From positions 1 through 64,000 of the forward strand of contig DAOULR010000022.1 in NCBI GenBank assembly GCA_034419075.1: a stretch of 64,000 bases of DNA. The letters are read 5' to 3'. Shown here piece after piece: positions 44,241 to 50,725 of this stretch. A model generated the notes under the pieces. That model made no database searches. It saw nothing but the letters and a program-made list of their open reading frames with translations, and was not told the origin of the DNA. Position numbers and translations under genes: made by a program. Origin of the DNA: E44-bin88 sp034419075 (GTDB taxonomy: Bacteria > Chloroflexota > Dehalococcoidia > Dehalococcoidales > BS750m-G39). Each line of letters begins with the position of its first letter. The stretch's first letter is position 1.

Positions 44241-44627
44241 CTACCTCCTGCTGTAGTTTGATATTTCGAACTGGCTGAACTCCGGCACCAGTTCAGCCAC
44301 GTCGATGTCCTTCGTTTTCTCGTCGTCAAAATGCCAGGCGCCGTCGCTGCCGTACCAGTAGCTGTAGGCGTGTATGGTCACGTCGCTGTCCGGCATGGTG
44401 AAGTGCCCGTAAAAGGTATGGGTCGCCCCGGCGGCAACATTGGCCTGATAGCTCGGGTAGTCGATGGTCGGCCAGGGCGTAACCCCGTACTCGAGAGCCC
44501 CTCCCGCCATGATGCCGATGGAGGCTGAGTAGGTGTTTTTTATCCTGACCTCTATGTCGACCCTCTGGCCGGCAACAGCGCCGCTCGGAGCGACTATTCC
44601 CACAATTTCGGTATACTTGCCCGCCAT
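44241..44627 (-). CDS. CARDB/Ig-like structural protein with NYSRR tail (128 aa)
   Basis: Single beta-sandwich domain (GIVAPSGAVAGQRVDIEVRI; AAGATHTFYGHFTMPDSDVT) of the CARDB kind, ending EFSQFEISNYSRR. Start codon shares one base with the preceding stop (TGATG). Confidence 0.68.
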   Translation of the reverse strand: MAGKYTEIVGIVAPSGAVAGQRVDIEVRIKNTYSASIGIMAGGALEYGVTPWPTIDYPSYQANVAAGATHTFYGHFTMPDSDVTIHAYSYWYGSDGAWHFDDEKTKDIDVAELVPEFSQFEISNYSRR

Positions 44628-44815
44628 CAGCTGCCTCCTATCAGCGGTATCTCGACCTTCTCTCCCTTCCAGGCCTTCTTGGCTACCGAGAACGCCCAGG
44701 ACAGGAGGGCTATCAGGATAGCGATGTCGATCATCACCGCGACAAGTTCTGGCCAGAACACGGGCTGGACCTGACCCGCCGCCACCGAAGTCTGGGGTTG
44801 AACGCCGCTTGTCAT
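44627..44815 (-). CDS. Small single-pass membrane protein (62 aa)
   Basis: Thr/Gln-rich N-terminus, one membrane helix (ELVAVMIDIAILIALLSWAF) and a short basic, then neutral tail ending LIGGS. Overlaps the upstream gene by ATGA. Layout recalls small viral membrane proteins. Confidence 0.65.
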   Translation of the reverse strand: MTSGVQPQTSVAAGQVQPVFWPELVAVMIDIAILIALLSWAFSVAKKAWKGEKVEIPLIGGS

Positions 44816-45258
44816 TTCTTCTCCGTAGCTCCGGACATGAACTTCATCATGAGCACCATCACGCCCACCATGACCATCATGTTAATCATGGCTTTAATAT
44901 CCTCGGGGAGAATCCACCAGACAAAGGCCCCGATCAGCACCGGCAAGACTATGAGGACCAGCATGCCGATTATTACCGACATCCAGGCGAACCCCTTGAC
45001 CCAGCAAAGGTAAACCGTGGGCTGGCTGGAATCGGCGTAGGCGACCTGACTGTAGCCCGGCCAGGGCGGCACGCCCGCCTGATCGAGCTTCTGGTTGAGC
45101 TCGGCAATTACCTCGGCCGAGGGGAAGTCCGCAAAGTTGAGCTGCATCAGCATCAGCGTCCCCTCGGCTGCGCCCTCTTCGAGCGGGCTGATACTATGCA
45201 GCCCGTCCAGGGTATCGGATGTACCCAGGAGATACGCCTTGTAACCGTATGGCACCAT
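44812..45258 (-). CDS. Membrane protein with methionine-rich C-terminal helix (148 aa)
   Basis: ATG at 45258 is chosen because GGAGGGG lies 4 bases upstream; an ATG at 45270 would translate the ribosome site. Soluble N-terminal part (~1-90), a membrane helix (FAWMSVIIGMLVLIVLPVLI) and a second, Met-rich helix ending NMMVMVGVMVLMMKFM then SGATEKK. The ending ATEK[KIV] is the same as in the 42- and 65-residue proteins downstream of the capsid-like gene. Confidence 0.7.
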   Translation of the reverse strand: MVPYGYKAYLLGTSDTLDGLHSISPLEEGAAEGTLMLMQLNFADFPSAEVIAELNQKLDQAGVPPWPGYSQVAYADSSQPTVYLCWVKGFAWMSVIIGMLVLIVLPVLIGAFVWWILPEDIKAMINMMVMVGVMVLMMKFMSGATEKK

Positions 45259-45276
45259 TTTCCCCTCCATAGCGAT

Positions 45277-45466
45277 GAAGGGCTTGCCAGCTGGTATTCC
45301 CGCATGGCAAGCCCTTCTCTATAGCTACCGTCTGATTGATAGCCGTTTCAGGCAGCAATCCGCCTGCACGAGATGCTGTATCGCTTCCCGGTCCCTAGCA
45401 TGACCGGGCCTTATTCCGGCCCTCCGCATCGGCGGGTTGCCCCCTGGCTATCGAGCCCCGATGCGG
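45277..45466. other. Intergenic region with three strong hairpins
   Basis: Perfect inverted repeats at 45277-45289/45305-45317 (13 bp), 45387-45393/45402-45408 (7 bp) and 45424-45432/45458-45466 (9 bp) fill the 213 bases between two structural genes. No T-run follows on the minus strand, so these are less like terminators than a structured leader or packaging-type signal. Confidence 0.5.
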
Positions 45467-45471
45467 GAACC

Positions 45472-46266
45472 TTAGCTGACGAGTAGCTTGCCCGCGCGGC
45501 CCCAGACGCGAAGGTAGGCATCGACCGCAGCGCCGGCTACGGCGGCGGTGGCCACGGTTACCACCAGGGTAAGCTTGTCGCCGCCGACCAATCTCAGCTC
45601 GTTGTTGAGCTCATCGGCCTCTCTGAAGTCCCGCATGACCTCCTGAAGCTGCTGCTCTACGGTGGAGGTGACGTCGCCGCTGGTCTGGTCTATGTTGGTG
45701 ATCTTCTGATACAGACCGGCCACAAGCAGCTTGTGGTCATAGATGGCGCCGGCCGCAATCTCGGCCTGGGTGGCGGCCAGCCCTCCCCCGGATACCTTCG
45801 CCCCCCCGGTGGTGAGATACTGCTTGGCGCTGCCGTCGTAGTAGAGCTTGTCGGCATCATCGACCTTGGGGAACGAGGATACCCTGAAGTTGACGGAGAT
45901 GTCGCCGGCGGTCAGGCCGCTCGCCTGGGGAATCTGGATCTTGTGGCCGCAGAGATACCAGACCTCGCCAGCCGGTACCTCGATCTCGCCGCTTTTGGAC
46001 TGGCCGACGGCCGTGCCGATGGGAACCGTAACCTTGACCTCGCCGTTCCTGGTGTCGACTATGTCGTTAGTCCACTGCTTCTCGGCCAGGATCAGGGGCT
46101 GGACGACGGCCAGGTCCAGGTTCCAGAACCTCGCCTCGCCCTTGTAGTAGCCGATGGGCAGGATGCCGAGTGAGCCGCGGTATCTGCGTTCGGTAGCCAG
46201 CAGCGGCGTAATCGAGGCGAGCTGCTGCGGGGTAATGCTCTTGTCTTTTATCCTTCTCTGGCTCAT
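45472..46266 (-). CDS. Putative major structural (capsid-like) protein (264 aa)
   Basis: No family recognised. The body is beta-rich with one long insertion (FWNLDLAVVQPLILAEKQWT; SGEIEVPAGEVWYLCGHKIQ; LTAGDISVNFRVSS), a Gly/Ala-rich loop and a C-terminal beta segment (ADELNNELRLVGGDKLTLVV). It is the largest non-enzymatic product of the cluster, has its own leader, and sits between Met-tail genes; a capsid role is inference. Confidence 0.6.
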   Translation of the reverse strand: MSQRRIKDKSITPQQLASITPLLATERRYRGSLGILPIGYYKGEARFWNLDLAVVQPLILAEKQWTNDIVDTRNGEVKVTVPIGTAVGQSKSGEIEVPAGEVWYLCGHKIQIPQASGLTAGDISVNFRVSSFPKVDDADKLYYDGSAKQYLTTGGAKVSGGGLAATQAEIAAGAIYDHKLLVAGLYQKITNIDQTSGDVTSTVEQQLQEVMRDFREADELNNELRLVGGDKLTLVVTVATAAVAGAAVDAYLRVWGRAGKLLVS

Positions 46267-46284
46267 TCCATACCTTCCTTTCGA

Positions 46285-46413
46285 TTAAACCTTCTCGGTT
46301 GCTTTACCCATCATCTTCATCATCATGACCACTATCATCACCATGATGAGCATGTTCATGATGGAGTTGATGTCGAGGCCGTTTTGTTGTCCGGTAATAA
46401 GCCCTGTAGTCAT
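46285..46413 (-). CDS. Methionine-rich mini membrane protein 1 (42 aa)
   Basis: ATG preceded by GAGGAGG. The sequence starts MTTGLITGQQNGLD and continues INSIMNMLIMVMIVVMMMK, nine Met in 21 residues, ending ATEKV. Nearly the whole protein is the same tail that other proteins carry at their C-terminus, so it is the anchor module as a free gene. Close paralogue of the 65-residue gene. Confidence 0.75.
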   Translation of the reverse strand: MTTGLITGQQNGLDINSIMNMLIMVMIVVMMMKMMGKATEKV

Positions 46414-46446
46414 CTGCTATACCTCCTCTAGTTTTGTCGCCCCGGC

Positions 46447-46644
46447 CTAGATTTTCTCGGTCGCCGACGTCATCATCTTCATCATCATGACGACCACCAT
46501 CAGCATGATCATCATGTTCATGATTGAGTTGATGTCGAGCTGGGTCGTTGTGGTGGTGGCCGGGAGCGTTCCCGCCTGCAACGCGACGGTAGGTGCCTGT
46601 TGACCCGTGACCGGCACCGAGCCTGCTTGCTGTACTCTAGTCAT
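46447..46644 (-). CDS. Methionine-rich mini membrane protein 2 (65 aa)
   Basis: ATG at 46644 after GGAGGG, overlapping the upstream stop by ATGA. Thr/Gln/Pro-rich N-terminal half (VTGQQAPTVALQAGTLPATT), then INSIMNMMIMLMVVVMMMK with ten Met in 21 residues and ending ATEKI. Could be an abundant particle membrane protein. Confidence 0.75.
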   Translation of the reverse strand: MTRVQQAGSVPVTGQQAPTVALQAGTLPATTTTTQLDINSIMNMMIMLMVVVMMMKMMTSATEKI

Positions 46645-46898
46645 AGTTCCCTCCTGTGTCTGTAGACTTCTACCAGTCTCTTTGCCTCCCTCTCCACGCA
46701 GGCTACGTCGTTCTCCGGACAGAAAGCCTCCGCCCGGTTCACCGCCCATAGCCCGTACCTCTCGATCAGCGGTTGCTTCGCCTCCCAGGGAATAGAGTGG
46801 TGACCGATTGCCCTGCTTGCCACAACTGCCACCCCAGTTATCATGAAGGCCGATAGCGCCAGGTTAACGACATACTCAAGCTGCTGAGAGACAGGCAT
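46641..46898 (-). CDS. Small membrane protein with charged C-terminus (85 aa)
   Basis: One membrane helix (YVVNLALSAFMITGVAVVAS) near the N-terminus; a soluble, Cys-containing helical tail (FCPENDVACVEREAKRL). No family recognised. Coupled to the Met-rich protein gene. Confidence 0.65.
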   Translation of the reverse strand: MPVSQQLEYVVNLALSAFMITGVAVVASRAIGHHSIPWEAKQPLIERYGLWAVNRAEAFCPENDVACVEREAKRLVEVYRHRREL

Positions 46899-46913
46899 AG
46901 AAACAGAGGCGGC

Positions 46914-47126
46914 CTATTTATAGGCTGCCTTCATGTTTTCGTAGCACTTTTCGAACAGGTCACTGGCCGCCTTGGTCATCAGGTCCTTCCAGGCCTTGAC
47001 CGGCGCCGAGCCCTCGTCTACCTTGACACCGAGGTACTCTGAGAGCTTGCCGGTCATCTTGGTGACGGCTAGCGGGCTGGTGACGCTGTTGATGAACTTC
47101 TCCTTGGCTGATGCCTTTGTCGCCAT
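46914..47126 (-). CDS. Hypothetical helical protein (70 aa)
   Basis: ATG at 47126, nine bases after GGGAGG; a longer frame to 47261 runs through hairpin sequence and is rejected. Helical and Lys-rich (MATKASAKEKFINSVTSPLA), ending NMKAAYK; the 70-residue product at 47377 ends similarly (HIQAAYKS). Confidence 0.65.
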   Translation of the reverse strand: MATKASAKEKFINSVTSPLAVTKMTGKLSEYLGVKVDEGSAPVKAWKDLMTKAASDLFEKCYENMKAAYK

Positions 47127-47162
47127 GTTGCAAACCTCCCAATTTCGTTTTCTCGGGCTTTG

Positions 47163-47343
47163 GCCGGGCAGGGTGGCGCCCGGCTTCTGTCCCCTGGGAG
47201 TTGCAACCCCGGCCGAAAGGAAAAGGGACGTTGCCTCCAACCTTACCGCCGAAGGTTGCAACGTCCCTTTGGTTAGCCTCGGAGCTGCCGATAAAAGAAA
47301 GTAAGCCCTGTGAGCCGACTTTCATCGGCAAACTCACAGGGCT
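47163..47343 (-). terminator. Hairpin array with terminator upstream of the 70-aa gene
   Basis: Three hairpins: 47304-47343 (11-bp arms, T-rich on the minus strand at 47303-47290), 47222-47270 (12-bp arms plus an inner 7-bp pair) and 47163-47184 (7-bp GCCGGGC arms). The first is very like the hairpin at 48592 including a compensatory base-pair change. Confidence 0.65.
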
Positions 47344-47376
47344 ACATATTTAGGCTACATCAGGCATCGGCCTTTG

Positions 47377-47589
47377 TCAAGACTTGTAGGCTGCCTGAAT
47401 GTGCTCGCCGTAGCGCAAAATCCCTTCCTGGAGTCGCACCGGCAGCGCCAGGAACCTCCTCACCCGGGCCGCCTCGGCCCGTCTCTCCTCGCCGGGTGCA
47501 TCGCTCGCGGGAACGGCCGGCGGCACGCCGGTCAAGGCCTCGATAACCCTGGCGGCTTCGGCCACGCGGGACGCGCCTGCAGCCGCCAC
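47377..47589 (-). CDS. Hypothetical helical protein (70 aa)
   Basis: GTG shares one base with the preceding TAG. Ala/Arg/Glu-rich helices (ASRVAEAARVIEALTGV; EERRAEAARVRRFLALP). No family recognised. Confidence 0.6.
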   Translation of the reverse strand: MAAAGASRVAEAARVIEALTGVPPAVPASDAPGEERRAEAARVRRFLALPVRLQEGILRYGEHIQAAYKS

Positions 47590-47831
47590 TAGGTCCTCTC
47601 GCCTTCCATGTTGAATAGCTGGTAGAGCATCTGCGTTACGCTGGTCACGATCCCCTCCTGCAACTGGGGTACGAGCTTGGCTGCCTCCGGGTCGTCCGTC
47701 TTGAGGGTGACTTCCACGAGGTTATCTCCGGTGTGGATTACGTAGCCGATCTTTTTCGTCAGCGCCTGCATGCTCGCCAGCTGCTCCCGCTGCTGCGGGG
47801 TGGCAAACGCCATTGGATTGAATACCATCAT
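47589..47831 (-). CDS. Hypothetical protein (80 aa)
   Basis: AGGAGGTG inside the end of the upstream gene and an ATGA overlap. Small mixed alpha/beta sequence (KKIGYVIHTGDNLVEVTLKT; TSVTQMLYQLFNMEG). No family recognised. Confidence 0.62.
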   Translation of the reverse strand: MMVFNPMAFATPQQREQLASMQALTKKIGYVIHTGDNLVEVTLKTDDPEAAKLVPQLQEGIVTSVTQMLYQLFNMEGERT

Positions 47832-48568
47832 TCACCTCCTTGTTCTCGTTTATCAACTAAACCCGGTGTGGGGCCGACCTTTCCGCCGAACAGTTGCCCG
47901 GTAATCTGGTTGATAACCGTCTCCATCGTCCTGGCGATAAGGCCCTTCATCGGGTCTTTAGCCTGGGCGATGTCCGGCTTCTGCTGCTGCATCTGGTTGA
48001 ATTTCTCCTCCATCCAGCCTACGGCCTGCCCGCCGACCTCGGCGGCCGCCCGGGTGGCTATCTCTACGTTCGACTCCTTGGCCCGCTGCGCCGCGGCGTC
48101 CATGTCTTCCCTGGCCTTCTCCATGATATCGAGGATGGGCTTCATCGCCTTCGCCTGGGCCTCGGCCTGGCCTTTCATTATCTCGACGTCGCTCATTACC
48201 GCCATCTGGGCTGCCCGGTAGAGCATGAAGCCTTTCAGCATCCAGGTGCCGGCATCGCCGTCGGAGAGCAGGTAGCCCTCCAGTATCGCCTCGGGGGAGA
48301 TGACCTCCTGCCCGCCGCCAGCCTTGAGCACCATCGGCAGCTTCGGCATTTCCACCCCCTCATCCCCCGGCTTGCCCTTGGGGGCTATCCTTTTTTTCGC
48401 TACCTGTCTTACCGTGGAGTGGGCGTATCCCCACTCCTTCTCTATCTGCACCGGGGTGTAGCCCTCGTCGAGCAGCTTCTCTATCCTCTTTCGCTGGGTG
48501 TCCTCGCCCACCGGCTCGACGTCAGCCTTAGTGGTCGGTTTCTCCTGTCCCTTTTTCCTGGCTGCCAT
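47828..48568 (-). CDS. HTH-containing protein with helical C-terminus (246 aa)
   Basis: An N-terminal helix-turn-helix (KRIEKLLDEGYTPVQIEKEW) resembles those of transposase or small-terminase N-termini. The rest is Met/Ala-rich helices (LYRAAQMAVMSDVEIMKGQA). A small-terminase-like role is conceivable, but no large terminase is seen. Confidence 0.62.
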   Translation of the reverse strand: MAARKKGQEKPTTKADVEPVGEDTQRKRIEKLLDEGYTPVQIEKEWGYAHSTVRQVAKKRIAPKGKPGDEGVEMPKLPMVLKAGGGQEVISPEAILEGYLLSDGDAGTWMLKGFMLYRAAQMAVMSDVEIMKGQAEAQAKAMKPILDIMEKAREDMDAAAQRAKESNVEIATRAAAEVGGQAVGWMEEKFNQMQQQKPDIAQAKDPMKGLIARTMETVINQITGQLFGGKVGPTPGLVDKREQGGE

Positions 48569-48591
48569 AATCTCACTCTGCCCAAATAAAT

Positions 48592-48633
48592 AAGCCCTGC
48601 GAGCCGACTTTCGTCGGCGGGCTCGCAGGGCTT
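48592..48633 (-). terminator. Hairpin terminator between AAA+ gene and the HTH gene
   Basis: Arms of 13 bases (48592-48604 with 48621-48633) enclosing an inner CCGAC/GTCGG pair. T-rich sequence follows on the minus strand (TTATTTATTT) and also on the plus strand (TTTTCTTC), so it may work in both directions. Confidence 0.7.
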
Positions 48634-48762
48634 TTCTTCAAAATACCACCCCGCGTCGTAGCTGTCAATAGAAAAGGTCGTATCTCACCCCAAACTCGGG
48701 TCGCACCTGTAGCTACGATCCGCCCAGCTACGACCTCCCGCCGACCAAACCCAACTATAGCG

Positions 48763-49689
48763 TCAAGGGATACCCCCTCCCCCCTCCGGCAACAACAGCT
48801 CAATCGCCCTCTGGACGCCCAGGTCGGGGGCGAGCCGGGCTACCCTCACGGCGTCCCTGACATCCTGTGACCGGCCGTCGAGCCGCTCGGCTATCTCCTC
48901 GGCGACCGGAGGCGGGAGCCCTTCCCGGCGAACCAGCACGCCCCTCACCACGGTCCTGAACTCGTCCCTGCCGTAGGCGCCGAGCCTCCGGATGGCGAAG
49001 CGCGACCTGAGCTCCGGGGAGAGCCTGTCCTCGACGTTGGTGGCGGCCACGACCTTCAGCTCCAGGCTGGTATTGAGTTCCCGCCCCTTCTTCGCCCTGA
49101 CCATGCGCCCGCCCTCCATGATGCTGAGGAGGGCCGCGGTATCGGCGGCGTTCACCTTGTCCAGCTCGTCCACCAGCAGTACCTCCGGCCGCCTCTCCGC
49201 TACCAGGTCCCACAGCCCCGCCTTCGATATCGCCGAGCCGACCAGCCAGACCGTCTTCTCCCCGCCGGCTCTCTCGATATCCCATAGGAACAGGGTCTTG
49301 GCCAGCGCCGGCGGGCCGGTCAGCAGCACGTGAACCGCCTTTTCCGCCAGCAGGCAGGCCCTGAGCAGCTCCTTTACGTCGTCATGGCCGATAATATCCT
49401 GGAAGATGTCCTCGGGAACCCCTAGTTTTCGATTCTGCTTCGTCTCAGCACGGTTGGGCGCGCCGTCGAGGAGCACGGCCCGGGCCTCGGGTGTCAGCCT
49501 GTAACCGTGGTACGAGTTGGACTCGTAGACGTCCTCGACGAGCCCCTCCATCCGCAGCTTCGTCAAGGCGCCCGGCCACACCCCGACGTCGCGGGAGCGC
49601 CAGCCCAGCTTGGCGGGCAGGCTCTCCGGGTCGAAGCCGTCCTCGGCCTCGGCTATGCGGCGGAGCAGCTCGACGTCGGTTTCTTTCAC
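48763..49689 (-). CDS. MoxR-like AAA+ ATPase with N-terminal winged helix
   Basis: 308 residues; GTG overlaps the J-domain stop. A winged helix (~15-75) precedes the AAA+ core: Walker A LLTGPPALAKT, Walker B EVLLVDELDKVN, sensor 1 VVAATNVEDRL and Arg finger region SPELRSRFAIRRL. Such ATPases remodel protein complexes. The adjacent J-domain gene suggests a joint assembly role. It is too small and unlike terminases to be a packaging ATPase by motif. Confidence 0.82.
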   Translation of the reverse strand: MKETDVELLRRIAEAEDGFDPESLPAKLGWRSRDVGVWPGALTKLRMEGLVEDVYESNSYHGYRLTPEARAVLLDGAPNRAETKQNRKLGVPEDIFQDIIGHDDVKELLRACLLAEKAVHVLLTGPPALAKTLFLWDIERAGGEKTVWLVGSAISKAGLWDLVAERRPEVLLVDELDKVNAADTAALLSIMEGGRMVRAKKGRELNTSLELKVVAATNVEDRLSPELRSRFAIRRLGAYGRDEFRTVVRGVLVRREGLPPPVAEEIAERLDGRSQDVRDAVRVARLAPDLGVQRAIELLLPEGGGGIP

Positions 49690-50060
49690 TGTAATCCCCT
49701 TTGCCTCTTGATCATCTCGTAGGCGGCCAGCACTATCTGCAGCAGGAAGCCGGTACCCGGCGTGCCCGACTTGTCCGGGTGGAGCCTGTTCACCAGCTCC
49801 CGGTACCGCTCCTTCAGCTCATCGTCGGAGGCGGACTTGTCCAGCCCCAGAATCTGATAGGGGTCGAATAACGGTTGCTGCCCCGCCAGCCCGGGCAGAC
49901 GGGAAAAATCCACCCCCATCTGCCTCATAAGATCCATGAGCTTCGCCGGGTCCAGGGCGCCTCTCAGGAAGCCGTCCGTCCAGCCACGTATCTCTTCCTG
50001 GAAGACCCTCATCCACCGGCGGCAGATCCTTGCCAGGAGTTCCCTGCTGTTGGCTGTCAT
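49686..50060 (-). CDS. J-domain (DnaJ-like) protein
   Basis: 124 residues. The C-terminal ~65 residues form a J-domain with the HPD tripeptide (YQILGLDKSASDDELKERY, NRLHPDKSGTPG). The N-terminal half is helical and unassigned. It would recruit host DnaK. GGAGGTAAGGC precedes the ATG. Confidence 0.85.
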   Translation of the reverse strand: MTANSRELLARICRRWMRVFQEEIRGWTDGFLRGALDPAKLMDLMRQMGVDFSRLPGLAGQQPLFDPYQILGLDKSASDDELKERYRELVNRLHPDKSGTPGTGFLLQIVLAAYEMIKRQRGLQ

Positions 50061-50063
50061 GCC

Positions 50064-50327
50064 TTACCTCCAATCGTTGTCGAAGTCCTTGCAGCCGCGG
50101 CACGGCGCCACCAGCCGGGCCACCCGCACCACCCCGTTGTAGGTGAGCCGGCGCCTGTGCCGGTCATATTCGGCCGTCATCGGGTGTCCCTTCCGGCAGC
50201 GCACGTATATTCCCTCGTCGGGCGCCAGGCAGTGGCGGCAGTTCCTGGTGCTCACCTCGCCGGTGGGCCACGGCTTAACGACCGCGAACCGCTTCGGCGG
50301 CTTTCTCAACTTGGTTTCTACTGTCAT
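50064..50327 (-). CDS. Cys-rich small protein, possible zinc ribbon (87 aa)
   Basis: CRHC (residues ~30-33), VRCRKGH (~43-49) and CRGCKDFDNDW near the end give a possible two-site zinc fold. ATGA overlap with the preceding gene. No family recognised. Confidence 0.65.
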   Translation of the reverse strand: MTVETKLRKPPKRFAVVKPWPTGEVSTRNCRHCLAPDEGIYVRCRKGHPMTAEYDRHRRRLTYNGVVRVARLVAPCRGCKDFDNDWR

Positions 50328-50725
50328 CCCGTTGCTCCTTCTCTTTCCCGCTTCTCAACGCCGGTGACCGTGGCCCCGGCCAGCTTCTTGGCCTCGTGAA
50401 TCAGCTTCAAGGTGCTGTCGTCAACCTCGAGGAGATACTCCAGCTCCTGCTCGAGATACGTGGGATAGCCGGCGGGAAAGCCGCCGACGAGCTCGTCTCT
50501 CAGGACGACTACCACCTCGTCGCCCAGGGCGCGGCAACGCCAGAGGCACCAGCCCCTTGTTGCCAGCAGCTCGCTTGTGCTAGCCTTCTCCTGCGCCCGG
50601 CGCAGCTCCTCCTCAAGCCCGGCCAGCTCCTCTTCCCACGAGTCAGTAGCCATCCCCTTCGCCCTGGCCAGGGCTATGGCCCTCCTGCCCCTCTCTATGC
50701 GCGAGTTAATGTCCCGACTCTTCAC
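50324..50725 (-). CDS. Hypothetical protein (133 aa)
   Basis: GTG at 50725, preceded by GAGGTGG and overlapping the replication protein by 20 bases; the longer open frame to 51016 is antisense-like noise over that gene. Helical N-terminus (SRIERGRRAIALARAKGMAT), then a region rich in Val/Asp (CRALGDEVVVVLRDELVGGF). No family recognised. Confidence 0.62.
   Translation of the reverse strand: MKSRDINSRIERGRRAIALARAKGMATDSWEEELAGLEEELRRAQEKASTSELLATRGWCLWRCRALGDEVVVVLRDELVGGFPAGYPTYLEQELEYLLEVDDSTLKLIHEAKKLAGATVTGVEKREREGATG

Noticed and set aside
42755..46420. CRISPR or microsatellite array suggested by repeated CATCATGATG tracts
   Set aside because: The tracts are irregular, sit at the ends of open frames in the correct frame and encode Met-rich helices mixed with Ile, Val and Leu; there is no repeat-spacer pattern.
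47828..48568. Small terminase subunit
   Set aside because: Only an HTH is recognisable and no large terminase exists in the window, so the name is not supported.
48573..48803. 76-residue minus-strand open frame
   Set aside because: It spans the terminator hairpin, has no ribosome site and low-complexity content.
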